DNA of 64,000 nt from Stieleria sp. JC731 (GTDB lineage: Bacteria; Planctomycetota; Planctomycetia; Pirellulales; Pirellulaceae): contig NZ_JAJKFQ010000002.1 in assembly GCF_020966635.1 (NCBI RefSeq), positions 744,001 through 808,000 on the forward strand, in the 5' to 3' direction. The position numbers and the translations under genes are program-made. Of the stretch, positions 55,231 through 64,000 are shown in pieces (positions within the stretch are counted from its first letter, which is position 1; each line of letters starts with the position of its first letter). The notes below the pieces were generated by a model. That model saw only the letters and a program-made list of their open reading frames with translations. It was not told the origin of the DNA and searched no databases.

Positions 55231-56847
55231 TCAATCGGTCGGGCGTTTCTGTTCCAGCCAATCTTGCTGCGGAACCGATGTAGGATTCTCGATCGCCCAG
55301 GTCGGTTTCGGAAACCATCGCAGGCCACTGATTCGCGGATACGATTCCCAGACATGAGCCTTAACGGGATCTGTCACGCGCAGGTCGTTCGCCTGACGCA
55401 AGTAATCGTCCAGCTGGTTTGATAGCTCAGCATGAACACTGTCAAGCTTTGGGTTTCCGATCAGATTGTTCATGCAATCGGGGTCGGCTTGGATATCGAA
55501 AAGCTCTTCCGCGGGACGCAATGCGACCGACGCATCCAGCAAGCTTTGAATAGGCAGCTGGCTCTTGTTGGCGATCATAAAATCTAATGTTGGGCAGGCG
55601 TCGATGTCATGGTATCCACCGTCCTCTGGGCCCAACTGACTTTTGACGATCCCGCCCTCGCTGTCGTAGGTCACACGAGAGTATTTCTGCGGTGAACCGG
55701 CAGGGTACCGTTCCGGTGTGAAGTTTCGGATGTAGAGATACGACTTTGTTCGGACGCAGCGACAGGGATATCCGAGCGTGTTGAAACGGGACGATGAATG
55801 TCGCTCGCGTCCACTGTAAACATACTCTCGCGGTTGCCAGTCGACCGAAGGCTCACTACGAAGCAGCGGCATCAAATCGATCCCGGGCATCTGCTCGGAT
55901 TGCTTCGCTGTTACACCGGCGGCGGTGAATAGGCTTTTCGTAACATCGATCAAACTGACCAAGTCATCGTTAACTCGCCCGCCGGGAACCGAATTTGGCC
56001 ATGCGATCGCCAAAGGCATATGAATCCCATATTCATACAAGTTGGCCTTTGCACGAGGAAACGACATGCCGTTGTCGCTCGTCACGACAACCAACGTGTT
56101 TTCCAGCAGCCCATCGTTCTCCAGTTGGTCAAGCATCTTGCCTAGATGTGAATCAAACCACTCGATCTCATACATGTAGTCAGCGATGTCTTCGCGGATC
56201 TCGGGCGAATCAGGCAGGAAGCCAGGCACGCGAACTTTGTCGGGGTCGACACCGTTCTGCTTTCCTAATCCCTTGCCAAAGACACGGTGTGGCTCGGTCG
56301 CACCGAACCAGAAACAGAACGGTTGATTGTCTTCACGTTCGTTTAAAAAGTCTGCGAAGTTGGCTGCATAGTCGTTGGATGAGATTCCGGGCGGTGACTT
56401 GAGCTTCTGTTTTCCATAGGACTTTCCGGCTGGATTGTGGGGCCAACCCAAAGCTTTTCCGGGTCCCCAACCTTTTCCAGTCATACCGACGTGGTAACCC
56501 GCTTGCTGCAACTGCTGCGTGTAGACCGGAAGATCGGTTGGAAAGTAGCTTGCATGTGTACCGGCTTCGCGCAACTGCCAAATTTCTCGCCCCGTCAAAA
56601 ACGCCGCCCGCATCGGACTGCAGCCAGGTGCTGGGGTAAAGGCGTTTCGAAATAGAACGCCAGCTTTGGCAACGCGATCGAAAGCAGGGGTTTCGATCGC
56701 GGGATCGCCATACGCGCTCGCATGGGGATAAGACTGGTCATCAGAAATTGCAATCAACAAATTCGGACGCTGCTGCTCGGCTTGAACAGCGGCCGCAGCC
56801 GTGATCAAGAGCGCAAACACACAACAAACGCGATGAGGAATCAACAT
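55231..56847 (-). CDS. Secreted sulfatase (formylglycine type)
   Basis: 538 residues with a signal peptide (VCCVFALLITAAAAVQAE). The signature is CSPMRAAFLTGR with C76 for formylglycine and R80; D36 and D37 (ISDDQSYPHASAYGDP) bind the metal; later NTLVVVTSDNGMSFPRAKAN matches the sulfatase core. The sequence resembles heparan N-sulfatase/sulfamidase-type family members more than arylsulfatase. It is encoded 14 bases after the PAS-AraC regulator stop on the same strand, so the regulator may control it. The substrate is unknown. Confidence 0.92.
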   Translation of the reverse strand: MLIPHRVCCVFALLITAAAAVQAEQQRPNLLIAISDDQSYPHASAYGDPAIETPAFDRVAKAGVLFRNAFTPAPGCSPMRAAFLTGREIWQLREAGTHASYFPTDLPVYTQQLQQAGYHVGMTGKGWGPGKALGWPHNPAGKSYGKQKLKSPPGISSNDYAANFADFLNEREDNQPFCFWFGATEPHRVFGKGLGKQNGVDPDKVRVPGFLPDSPEIREDIADYMYEIEWFDSHLGKMLDQLENDGLLENTLVVVTSDNGMSFPRAKANLYEYGIHMPLAIAWPNSVPGGRVNDDLVSLIDVTKSLFTAAGVTAKQSEQMPGIDLMPLLRSEPSVDWQPREYVYSGRERHSSSRFNTLGYPCRCVRTKSYLYIRNFTPERYPAGSPQKYSRVTYDSEGGIVKSQLGPEDGGYHDIDACPTLDFMIANKSQLPIQSLLDASVALRPAEELFDIQADPDCMNNLIGNPKLDSVHAELSNQLDDYLRQANDLRVTDPVKAHVWESYPRISGLRWFPKPTWAIENPTSVPQQDWLEQKRPTD

Positions 56848-56861
56848 GGCAGGAGGAATGA

Positions 56862-57635
56862 CTAGAGGCGGGGTAGACAGTGATGCCGTTTTCGATAGCG
56901 AAGCGGGGTTTCACCGATATGTTTTTTAAACTGCTGCGTAAACGCACTTTGATCACAGAACCCGAACCGGGATGCGATTTCACCTACGCTGTCATCAGTG
57001 TGAATGAGTGCGTCACTGGCCGCTTTGATGCGTGTCTTCGCCAAGAACTCTTGGACATTTAAACCGAACAGTTGGACGAAACGGCGATGCAACTGCCTTG
57101 ATGAGATGCCGGCGATCTCAGCCAATTCGGTGACGCCGATCTTGCGATCAAGGTTCTTGTGGATGAAGTTCAAGATTTCATCGACTTCGGAATAGGCTTG
57201 AATCTCTTCTTTGGCGCCGCTGTAGTCACGCACGGTTCCCATCAATCCGATGATCGATCCGTCTCGGCCACGTACAGGCAGCTTCGTCGTTACAAACCAA
57301 TCGAGCAGTCGTTGTTCCGTGTACCATATTTCGACTCGATTGATCAGCGGACGCCCGGTTCGCATCACGGACAAGTCATCACGAACAAACTCTTGCGCCA
57401 ATTGCGAAGGGAAGTGATCGTAATCGGATGTACCGATGATTTCGTATTCCGTGTTGACACCCAACCGTTTCAAAATGGCTGTGCTGGCGCCCATCATCCG
57501 ACTGTTTGTATCTTTGAAAAAGAAATACACATCGGGCAAGAAAGCGAACAGTTCCTGAAACTGCTGTGGGCCTCCCATCCGATCGAAGAAATCGGCCTGC
57601 ATCGGATGGATTGAAGATGTTGTAGTCGTACTCAT
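56862..57635 (-). CDS. PAS-AraC transcriptional regulator
   Basis: About 257 residues from the ATG at 57635 (an upstream in-frame start at 57740 has a Cys-rich stretch without family similarity). The N-terminal half is a PAS domain (about 15-130, with FAFLPDVYFFFKDTNSRMMGAS, then VRGRDGSIIGLMGTVRDYS); the C-terminal half is a two-helix-turn-helix AraC domain (about 155-250, RKIGVTELAEIAGISSRQLHRRF and GEIASRFGFCDQSAFTQQFKKHIGETP). It senses an unknown ligand or state and probably activates the sulfatase gene 14 bases downstream. Confidence 0.9.
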   Translation of the reverse strand: MSTTTTSSIHPMQADFFDRMGGPQQFQELFAFLPDVYFFFKDTNSRMMGASTAILKRLGVNTEYEIIGTSDYDHFPSQLAQEFVRDDLSVMRTGRPLINRVEIWYTEQRLLDWFVTTKLPVRGRDGSIIGLMGTVRDYSGAKEEIQAYSEVDEILNFIHKNLDRKIGVTELAEIAGISSRQLHRRFVQLFGLNVQEFLAKTRIKAASDALIHTDDSVGEIASRFGFCDQSAFTQQFKKHIGETPLRYRKRHHCLPRL

Positions 57636-57981
57636 ATTCAAAAAGATGGCGTCTCGCGAAATGCACCCCAACGCCGTTGTGACACAGCGACACCGTGCGA
57701 ATTCGAAACAGCTCGTAAGTGGCAACGAACGCGGAAACACATTATGGTCGCCTAGTCACCAGCGATGTTGGAAATTCTGATTGCTGGCGGTCCCGATCTT
57801 GCTTGCCGATCATGTCTTGACAGGCAATCACCGGAGACAGCCTGGGGGGGGGCAGTGATCCGAATGCCTGTTTTTCAGACCACGCCGCCGATGATTCACA
57901 GGACGCCCGAAAGCGAAATGTGTAGAATCGGGCCCTTCGATCTTCCCACCCGCATCCTCCTGCCTTTTAACGAGCCCCCAA
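57636..57981. other. Divergent intergenic region
   Basis: About 346 bases between the PAS-AraC gene (minus) and the DUF3500 gene (plus); it must hold both promoters. A run of nine G is at 57844-57852. I see no confident promoter, operator or RNA. Short frames within it have no supporting start signal. Confidence 0.4.
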
Positions 57982-59082
57982 ATGCGTTTGCCATCCAAGT
58001 TGCGTTCGCTCGCTGCAATGCCAACTGCTTCGCTTGCAATTTCTTCTGCCGCCATGGTCGCCGTTGTTTGCATGGTCGCTGTGGGAATGAAAACGGCCGA
58101 TGAGACCGGTGCCCAGGTTGGCACCTACGCGACCCAATTCCTAAGCCAACTTGACGAAGGCCAAAAAGCCAAAGCCGTCATGGACTATGACAGCGACAAA
58201 CGCGTCGAATGGCACTTCATCCCCAAAGACACCCGCAAAGGCTTGGCCTTGCGTGAGATGAACGAAGCACAACGAGTTGACGCACTACGAATGCTTCGTG
58301 CCGCCCTTAGTGAAGCCGGCTACAAGAAAGCCAGCCGAATCATGTTGATGGAAGGCCTTCTTCGTGAGCTTGAAGGCAAAGACCGACGCTGGGAACGTGA
58401 CCCGCAAAAGTACTTCGTCACGATTTTTGGGACGCCTGGCGACGAGGGCAAATGGGGCCTTAGCTTCGAAGGTCACCACATGTCGATGAACTTTAGCTTC
58501 GAAGCTGGCGCGTTGGTCGACAGCAGCCCACAGTTTTTCGCTGCCAACCCAGCGACCGTCATGAACGAAGTGCCTGAACTTTCCGGCAAACTGTTGCCCG
58601 GTAAAGGCACTCGGATCCTGAAAGACGAAGAACAATTGGCATTCGACCTGATCAATTCGCTCGAAGGCGAAACCAAGGAAACCGCGATCATCAACCAAGA
58701 TGCGTTTGATGAAATTCGTTTTGCCGGTGAAGCTCAAGCCGCCGTCGGCGAACCCGAGGGCGTTACCTACAAATCACTCGACGAAGACGCAAAGTCACTG
58801 CTGGAAAAGCTGGTCATGACCTATGTCAATGTCGTAGCGGAACCGGTTGCAAACGACCGTCAAGCGATCATCGAGGAAGACGGCTGGGACGATGTGCACT
58901 TCGCATGGGCCGGTGCGACTGAACCCGGAATCGGACACTACTACCGAATCCGCGGCAAACGATTCTTGATCGAATTCGTCAACACGCAAGCCGATGCGGC
59001 AGGCAACCCAGCCAACCACATCCACTGCGTCTGGCGCGACCTATCGGGTGACTTTAACCTGGAACCAGCTGCGGCTGAGTAA
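57982..59082 (+). CDS. DUF3500 family secreted protein
   Basis: 366 residues with a signal-anchor-like N-terminus (hydrophobic ISSAAMVAVVCMVAVGM, about 20-36). Family blocks are WHFIPKDTRKGLALREMNEAQRVDALRML near the start, GYKKASRIMLMEGLLRELEG, FGTPGDEGKWGLSFEGHHMSMNFSF and a C-terminal HIHCVWRDLSGDF. DUF3500 proteins are secreted, often in planctomycetes and marine bacteria; their activity is unknown. No clear Shine-Dalgarno precedes the ATG at 57982. It is divergent from the regulator and followed by a hairpin. Confidence 0.9.
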   Translation: MRLPSKLRSLAAMPTASLAISSAAMVAVVCMVAVGMKTADETGAQVGTYATQFLSQLDEGQKAKAVMDYDSDKRVEWHFIPKDTRKGLALREMNEAQRVDALRMLRAALSEAGYKKASRIMLMEGLLRELEGKDRRWERDPQKYFVTIFGTPGDEGKWGLSFEGHHMSMNFSFEAGALVDSSPQFFAANPATVMNEVPELSGKLLPGKGTRILKDEEQLAFDLINSLEGETKETAIINQDAFDEIRFAGEAQAAVGEPEGVTYKSLDEDAKSLLEKLVMTYVNVVAEPVANDRQAIIEEDGWDDVHFAWAGATEPGIGHYYRIRGKRFLIEFVNTQADAAGNPANHIHCVWRDLSGDFNLEPAAAE

Positions 59083-59102
59083 TTCAGTTAGCTATTGTCC
59101 GC

Positions 59103-59282
59103 AGCGGGCAGAGCCCGCTAAGCATTGTGTGACAAGGCGGGAGCCTTGTCACAAGTAAACGCAATCCTCGTCGCAAGGCTCCCGCCTGCCGATCCCACCA
59201 GCAAGCTAAGCATCGTGTGACAATGCGGGTGCCTCGTCGCAAGTAAGCGCAATCCTCGTCGCAAGGCTCCCGCCTTGCGACG
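59103..59282. repeat. Hairpin after DUF3500 and two ~88-bp REP-like repeats
   Basis: A perfect hairpin AGCGGGC-AGA-GCCCGCT lies at 59103-59119, 20 bases after the DUF3500 stop, without a T-run. It overlaps the first of two tandem units starting at 59117 and 59205 (88 bases apart), each with hairpins such as AAGGCGGGAGCCTTG and CGCAAGGCTCCCGCC. Related GGCGGGAGCC hairpins occur near 43.06 kb. Confidence 0.75.
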
Positions 59283-59319
59283 CACTGCAATGCAGACTCC
59301 GCCTGCCATCTCCAGCAAG

Positions 59320-60159
59320 CTATTTAATCCCAACGATATAGCAGATCCAGCTCGGATCACTATCGGCGGCCCCACAGCGATACCATCCGCCGTCAAGCTC
59401 GGGATCCTCTTCGTTTTCGCGTTCCCAATACACTTGGCTCTCCCGAAAACCTGCTTCGTGAAGCATCTCGCGAACTTCGGGGATGGTCCAAAAACGCCAG
59501 TGATATTCAAAGGCGCGTTTCAGCTTGCTGCCGTCGGGAAATTTGAAAGAGATCGAGAACGAAGCGTCGGCGGTGATCGGGTTGAATGATTCTTGCGTCC
59601 AGTGATAGGCAAAGCCATTCTTGCCTTTCTTGATCGTTCGTTTATCCGTGTGCTGCTCCGCGTAGCACTCGCCGCCCCCCATCATGTCCATCACCATGAT
59701 GCCGCGTTCGTCCAAGTGCGACAGCGCGGTTTTGAAGTATTCAACCACTTCGGCGCGAGTCTTAAAGATCCAGAAGGAAAAGTTCTGGGCCGCCAAGACA
59801 TCGACCGGTTCGGTATTTCCGTCGCGAACGTCTTGTTCGAGCAACCGGACACGCTCTTGCTGCTCGGGTTTCAGCCGTGCCAGATTATGGTCTCGGCCCC
59901 ACTGAAGCGTTTCACTGCACAGGTCGACGCCGACCGCCGTACGTCGTTTACTGGACTTGGCCCATTCGCAGCAGACCGCAAAAGTGCCGCAAAAATCTTC
60001 CCGCAGGGTCAATGGCTTGCGGTTATAGGCTTCACGATAAGCTTGCTCGAAGAATTCGACTTCGTGATCCGGAGTTTGAACCGATTTCTGATACAGGTCA
60101 AACTTGTCGGCTTGTTCGGCGGCCGTCGGTTTCTGCGGTTTGCTTTGTCGTTTTCCCAC
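59320..60159 (-). CDS. Class I SAM-dependent methyltransferase
   Basis: 279 residues of the Rossmann-type methyltransferase fold. The S-adenosylmethionine site is spread over REDFCGTFAVCCEWA (motif I-like), the acidic end AVGVDLCSET, and later VLAAQNFSFWIFKTRAEVVEYF. After the fold, LDERGIMVMDMMGGGECY and a C-terminal beta hairpin with FWTIPEVREMLHEAGF follow. The substrate is not evident. The start is GTG at 60159 with no good ribosome binding site. A terminator for the upstream minus-strand genes lies at 60250-60274, so it has its own promoter. Confidence 0.85.
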   Translation of the reverse strand: MGKRQSKPQKPTAAEQADKFDLYQKSVQTPDHEVEFFEQAYREAYNRKPLTLREDFCGTFAVCCEWAKSSKRRTAVGVDLCSETLQWGRDHNLARLKPEQQERVRLLEQDVRDGNTEPVDVLAAQNFSFWIFKTRAEVVEYFKTALSHLDERGIMVMDMMGGGECYAEQHTDKRTIKKGKNGFAYHWTQESFNPITADASFSISFKFPDGSKLKRAFEYHWRFWTIPEVREMLHEAGFRESQVYWERENEEDPELDGGWYRCGAADSDPSWICYIVGIK

Positions 60160-60240
60160 GGCTATCGGTCACCAATGATGTTGCAGATACAAAGAAGCGT
60201 TGTCGTGTGGTGAAGCCGGGCTAGTGGACGATTAGCCAAT

Positions 60241-60274
60241 CCAAAAACAAAGCCGGCTCAAATTGAACCGGCTT
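60241..60274 (-). terminator. Intrinsic terminator of the HTH-APC region
   Basis: On the minus strand, an 11-base-pair stem (AAGCCGG paired with CCGGCTT, then a wobble pair and three more pairs) with a three-base loop at 60250-60274, followed by TGTTTTTGG. It lies about 140 bases after the stop of the HTH protein gene. Confidence 0.75.
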
Positions 60275-60411
60275 ATTCTATTCATGGAAGTCAAAATTTC
60301 ACGGTCACAATGCGGATCTGCCGAACGGATAAATCACAAATCGCTTTCGCCCCGGATCGGTGGTTTCACCGATGATTTGCAATAGGCCGAACCGGCTATC
60401 CGAACACGGAC

Positions 60412-61551
60412 CTAGCGACGTGCCATACGACGTGCGATCGCTTCGGTCGGAAGCGGCATGATTTCCGCAGGACCACTGGGATTGAACAGTGCGTCGTCGC
60501 GAGTCTGCTCGTCTTCAGGCTGCTCATAGGTGACTAGATAAGCACCGATGATGTCGCCGGACTTTTCATAAACCGGTGGCCAAAATTCTTCGCCACGAAT
60601 GGCGAGTGTCTTTGCCAACAACCGAGTCGCCCGGCCCGAGAATCCACTAAGGACCATGTCCAATCGCCCCAGAGCTTCACGATAAATGTAGAACACCATT
60701 GCGGTGTCCTTGTTTTTACCGCCGGCAAATTCCCAAGTTCCATCGTCTTTTTCGTAATAGAACCCTGGCTCGGGTGCGTCTTCGTTCTTGCTAAGCCGTG
60801 TCCCCGCCGAAGCGCTATCGGGTTTGGGGTCGGTATCGCGATAACGCAGGAAGAACGGGCAGGACCGAGCTTGAACATCGTCAACATCGTCTTCGGTGAC
60901 GAATGGCGTGAAGCCAAAGACGTCCGAGAACAGAAGCTCGACAACAGGGTTACTTTTGATACTGCCGACGCAGATCAAACCGCGGTCACCGGTCGCGTCG
61001 ACGAAGCCGTCAAAAACTTCTTCGGCTCGGCGGCGAACATCCTGAGGCTCAACTTGGCCAGGGCTCCAGACCAGAGTCTGCTGGAAGCGGTCCGGCATCG
61101 GAACTTCGCGTTTCTCTTCGCCCGGCTCGGTTTCTTTGTGCTTAGCAACGCCACCCAAGGTGGAAACGCCGCTCAAAACTTCGCCCACCAGGACCGAGTC
61201 ACTGGCGACAACGGAAGCACCTTCCGGGGTCGCGTTGGCGTCCGTTGCACGGACACCGACAATGATTTCGATCTCACTACGGCGGGCGATCAATTCCCAG
61301 AAGTTTTCTGGGTTAACCGCGAACAATGCACCTGGCAATTGCTCGGCGGTGGCATGACCTTGATCGATCAAGTAATCACATAAGCGTGATAATGCGTCCA
61401 GCGGAATGTACTTGGCTTCATTCTTCAGCAGTGACGCCACCTGATGGCGGTCCAGCCCCGTATGTTCGACGATCGATTTGATCGTTCCGGGACGTTTACG
61501 ACGGTCAGGTGTATGGCCCAGCAGCTCAGCTAGCCGAAATGCGTATCTCAT
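60412..61551 (-). CDS. HTH-domain protein with uncharacterised C-terminal region
   Basis: About 379 residues from the ATG at 61551; a longer frame from 61617 has a basic extension without similarity. The N-terminal about 22-62 is a Xre-like helix-turn-helix (GTIKSIVEHTGLDRHQVASLLKNEAKYIPLDALSRLCDYLI). The long remainder contains FWELIARRSEIEIIVGVR, a linker, then DRGLICVGSIKSNPVVELLFSDVFGFTPF and YIYREALGRLDMVLSGFSGRATRLLAK, which I cannot assign. It may be a regulator with a sensing domain. It begins about 75 bases after the APC permease stop and is followed by an intrinsic terminator. Confidence 0.65.
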   Translation of the reverse strand: MRYAFRLAELLGHTPDRRKRPGTIKSIVEHTGLDRHQVASLLKNEAKYIPLDALSRLCDYLIDQGHATAEQLPGALFAVNPENFWELIARRSEIEIIVGVRATDANATPEGASVVASDSVLVGEVLSGVSTLGGVAKHKETEPGEEKREVPMPDRFQQTLVWSPGQVEPQDVRRRAEEVFDGFVDATGDRGLICVGSIKSNPVVELLFSDVFGFTPFVTEDDVDDVQARSCPFFLRYRDTDPKPDSASAGTRLSKNEDAPEPGFYYEKDDGTWEFAGGKNKDTAMVFYIYREALGRLDMVLSGFSGRATRLLAKTLAIRGEEFWPPVYEKSGDIIGAYLVTYEQPEDEQTRDDALFNPSGPAEIMPLPTEAIARRMARR

Positions 61552-61624
61552 TTTCAAATCTGTTTCGAAAAAGGCTCTCGTGATTAGCTTGCCGCGCGGT
61601 CCGCCTCGAATACGCACAGCTGTG

Positions 61625-63049
61625 TCAGTTTCGTCGATCGTTCGACGCCCGACTACCCCACAACAAGCGAGTCAACCAGTATGCAATCACGCCCAGCGAA
61701 AGTGTGCCTAGTCCTACAGCGGCCTGCACGGGAACCCGTATGGCCGTCAGTGTAGCAATCATTAGGGTGCCGAACACGTAAATGATCGGAACCAATGGAA
61801 AAGCCCAGTGTGGCAACAATGGCTCATCACGCTTATGCACGACGAACACCAGTGCCCCACAAAGTGCCGCACACACCGAGAGTGTGAATCCGAGGTAGTT
61901 TAGTTGCTCCCGAAGCGATGCAATGCCAATGAAGAGGCATCCCAATACCGCCTGGGTAAAAATTGCCGGGCGGAGGTTCAAACCCACCGCCTCGTCAGAA
62001 CTTGTTAGATGGCCGGCCAAAAATTTTGGTAGTAGTCCATCTGATGCCATTTTGTGATAGACCCGTGGTCCCGTTTGCGTCAACGCAAAGACGGATGTTA
62101 CCAACCCCGCTAGGATCGCGATCCACACCAAAGGCCCAACATAATGCCCCATTGCGAAGCCATTGGACATCATTTGGTTCCCAATCGCAGATGCGGCTGC
62201 CGTGGCAATATTAGGATTCCCCGTCACTTCATCGGCGGGTGGTGCGAACACAAACACACCGTTCAAAACCACATAGATGACGGTCACTCCGACGGTCGCC
62301 CCTAACATCGCGCGAGGGACATCCCGCTGCGGATTTTTTATCTCGCCGGTCATATAAACCGCTGCATTGAACCCGCTATAGCTAAGCGAGATCCAAGTCA
62401 GCGCGTTTGCGAATACAAAAAGATGTGCCCACGTCCAAACTTCTGACGGCTCGCCGCCGCCACTTACCACCCTTGCGCCGCCTTGCCAATTAGGAAAGTC
62501 CACCAAAGCGATCAGTATGAAAAGGCCAACCAGTATGAACTTAAATATGACAACAAAGTTTTGAATTCGTGTTCCGGGACGCAATCCGATCCCGTGCACG
62601 ACCGCCGCGACCACCACTAAGAAAACTGCAAAACTTCCTTCCGGGATCGAAGCCAGTGGCGGCCACTGGGAGACTCGTAAATATTCCTCAAACGTCGTCG
62701 CCGCAAACGCCATCGCGCCTGCAAAGCCTGCGATCATCGACACCCACCCGGCCATCATTCCGGCAGCCGGATGAACCGCTCGCGCTAAGAAAAGATACTC
62801 GCCACCGGATTCGGTAAATTTCTGAGCCAAGGCTCCGTAACAGATCGCGCCGCAAATCGCGATGACCCCACCAATCGCCCACGCGAAGACAACTTGGAAT
62901 GGCGAACCGAGATCGGCCAAAGTAAATCCGCTGGTGATGTAAACGCCCGCCCCGATCATGCTGGCTGCGACAATAGCGCCAGCCGAAAACGCACTCAGCT
63001 GATGTTCGCTCGTTCGATCATCTTCACCACTTTTCAGTTCGTCCGTCAC
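61625..63049 (-). CDS. APC-family amino-acid permease
   Basis: 474 residues with about 12-14 membrane segments. The first helix carries the APC substrate motif [12 protein letters not shown], and later [34 protein letters not shown] and the conserved [31 protein letters not shown] identify the amino-acid/polyamine/organocation superfamily. The substrate cannot be assigned. The start is GTG at 63049, overlapping the stop of the DUF1501 gene upstream by four bases (GTGA), which implies coupled translation. Confidence 0.9.
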   Translation of the reverse strand: MTDELKSGEDDRTSEHQLSAFSAGAIVAASMIGAGVYITSGFTLADLGSPFQVVFAWAIGGVIAICGAICYGALAQKFTESGGEYLFLARAVHPAAGMMAGWVSMIAGFAGAMAFAATTFEEYLRVSQWPPLASIPEGSFAVFLVVVAAVVHGIGLRPGTRIQNFVVIFKFILVGLFILIALVDFPNWQGGARVVSGGGEPSEVWTWAHLFVFANALTWISLSYSGFNAAVYMTGEIKNPQRDVPRAMLGATVGVTVIYVVLNGVFVFAPPADEVTGNPNIATAAASAIGNQMMSNGFAMGHYVGPLVWIAILAGLVTSVFALTQTGPRVYHKMASDGLLPKFLAGHLTSSDEAVGLNLRPAIFTQAVLGCLFIGIASLREQLNYLGFTLSVCAALCGALVFVVHKRDEPLLPHWAFPLVPIIYVFGTLMIATLTAIRVPVQAAVGLGTLSLGVIAYWLTRLLWGSRASNDRRN

Positions 63050-64000
63050 GCCAAAATCTCGTTTACAACCCGTCCGCCTTCGACCCCGGTCAATCGTTGA
63101 TCGAGTCCCTTGAAAGCGTAAGTAAAGCGATCGGAATTGATTCCCATCAGATGCAATATCGTCGCATTGAGATCACGGATATGCACCGGATCCTTTGTGA
63201 TGTTGTAGCTGAACTCGTCGGTTTCACCGTGAACGACGCCGCCCTGAGTCCCGCCACCTGCAAGCCAAACTGAAAAACATTTCGGATGATGATCACGACC
63301 GTAGGTGTCTTTGGTCAATTTGCCTTGGCAATAAATCGTCCGCCCGAACTCGCCCCCCCACACGACCAAAGTGTCGTCAATCATCCCGCGCTGACGAAGG
63401 TCGGTTAGTAGTGCCGAGCTAGGCTGGTCGACATCACGGCATTGGTTGGGAAGGTCTTTGGGAAGGTTGTTGTGTTGGTCCCATCCGCGATGAAAAATCT
63501 GAGTAAAACGCACTCCGCGTTCCGCCATTCGTCGCGCCATCAGACAGCAGTTGGCAAACGTTCCGGGCGTGGTCACGTCTGGGCCATACATATCCAAGAT
63601 GTATTGAGGCTCATCGCTGATATCAGCCAAATTCGGAACGCTGGTTTGCATCCGAAAAGCCATTTCGTACTGCGCGATCCGGGCGTGGGTCTCCGGATCT
63701 CCCACCGAATCGGCCGTCATCCGATTCAGCCGCGCGAGCGAATCAAGCATCTCTCGACGCACGCCGGCGCTAACGCCTTTTGGGTTAGACAAATAAAGGA
63801 CGGGATCACCGGTGCTGCGCAACGCGACACCTTGATACTTGCTTGGCAGAAAACCGCTTCCCCATAGCCGGTTGTAGAGCGCCTGGGCTTCTTTACGACC
63901 GGTCCACGAAGCCGTCATCACAAGGAAAGCGGGAAGGTTTTCGTTCTCCGTTCCCAAGCCATAGCTAAGCCATGATCCCAAGCTGGCTTTTCCTGGAAGC
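63046..64000 (-). CDS. DUF1501 family secreted protein (5' partial)
   Basis: A C-terminal DUF1501 fragment of about 318 residues; the frame stays open to the window's end (reading [23 protein letters not shown]), so the N-terminus and signal peptide lie outside. Family blocks include [16 protein letters not shown] followed by [25 protein letters not shown] and the ending [11 protein letters not shown]. The stop overlaps the APC permease start (GTGA). A paired PSD1 gene is expected upstream, outside the window. Confidence 0.93.
   Translation of the reverse strand, partial: LPGKASLGSWLSYGLGTENENLPAFLVMTASWTGRKEAQALYNRLWGSGFLPSKYQGVALRSTGDPVLYLSNPKGVSAGVRREMLDSLARLNRMTADSVGDPETHARIAQYEMAFRMQTSVPNLADISDEPQYILDMYGPDVTTPGTFANCCLMARRMAERGVRFTQIFHRGWDQHNNLPKDLPNQCRDVDQPSSALLTDLRQRGMIDDTLVVWGGEFGRTIYCQGKLTKDTYGRDHHPKCFSVWLAGGGTQGGVVHGETDEFSYNITKDPVHIRDLNATILHLMGINSDRFTYAFKGLDQRLTGVEGGRVVNEILA

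Noticed and set aside
1..64000. tRNA, rRNA, riboswitch or phage/transposase genes.
   Set aside because: I looked through the gaps and saw no cloverleaf-like, ribosomal or transposase sequence; a covariance-model search such as tRNAscan-SE or Infernal would settle this.

Overview
The window looks like chromosomal DNA of a planctomycete, most probably of the Pirellulaceae (Rhodopirellula-like). The evidence is the gene content: DUF1501, DUF1549/DUF1553 (PSCyt/PSD1), DUF1552 and DUF1592/1588-type secreted proteins, two formylglycine-type sulfatases, DUF3500, a GYF_2 zinc-ribbon protein, a CE15-like esterase, and loosely packed genes with few long operons. This is inference from families; no rRNA or other marker lies in the window. 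I saw no tRNA, rRNA, CRISPR array, transposase or phage gene.

Layout. 1-4621 (+): a copper/respiration block, ccoI (5' end outside the window), ccoS and copA, overlapping end to end, for loading copper into cbb3 oxidase and exporting copper. 4644-11712: an SDR epimerase, a small membrane protein, a MOSC protein, a CbbX-like AAA+ ATPase, lgt and a secreted unknown. 11783-17524 (-): an ABC export module with a YtrA-type GntR repressor, ATPase, very large permease and a membrane-anchored unknown; a repeat cluster sits between ATPase and permease, and an inverted repeat overlaps a good promoter before the repressor. 17770-23388 (-): the DUF1501 + cytochrome-like PSD1 pair and a quinone-oxidoreductase-like MDR enzyme. 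23561-26194 (+): a secreted PHP/CehA-type metallohydrolase with a His-rich tail. 26207-27301: an array of five 87-bp palindromic repeats, then a 29-residue extremely basic protein gene (26732-26821, -) with its own ribosome binding site and terminator. 27302-31332 (-): a CPBP protease, a KAP-like membrane ATPase, a secreted unknown and a GYF_2 protein. 31814-36584: CE15-like esterase, a Tyr-rich secreted protein, purU, a YkgJ-type cysteine-cluster protein and hisS. 36673-40098: an 1141-residue membrane protein with a ~465-residue Ser/Gln/Asn/acidic tract. 40139-43161: two large repeat clusters around a sulfatase. 43162-46958 (-): a DUF1552 + DUF1592-type pair. 47253-55209: aroB, two membrane-anchored unknowns (one with a prenyltransferase-like barrel), guaB, a Pro/Gln-rich secreted protein and tsaE. 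55231-59082: a sulfatase with a PAS-AraC regulator, divergent from a DUF3500 protein. 59320-64000 (-): a methyltransferase, an HTH protein, and an APC permease whose start overlaps the stop of a DUF1501 gene that runs off the window.

How the genes work together. Housekeeping functions (hisS, guaB, aroB, purU, tsaE, lgt) are scattered singly. The accessory theme is extracytoplasmic degradation: sulfatases, CE15-like esterase, PHP hydrolase, DUF1501/PSD1 and DUF1552/DUF1592 pairs, DUF3500. The most unusual material is non-coding: three clusters (15.7, 40.1 and 42.2 kb) appear to be built from one ~27-bp element in alternating orientation, so that each tandem unit can fold into long hairpins, and there is a separate 87-bp hairpin array next to the tiny basic gene. 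I found no clear defence or new enzymatic system. The best candidates for something undescribed are the 29-residue gene, the repeat family, the KAP-like ATPase and the 1141-residue protein.
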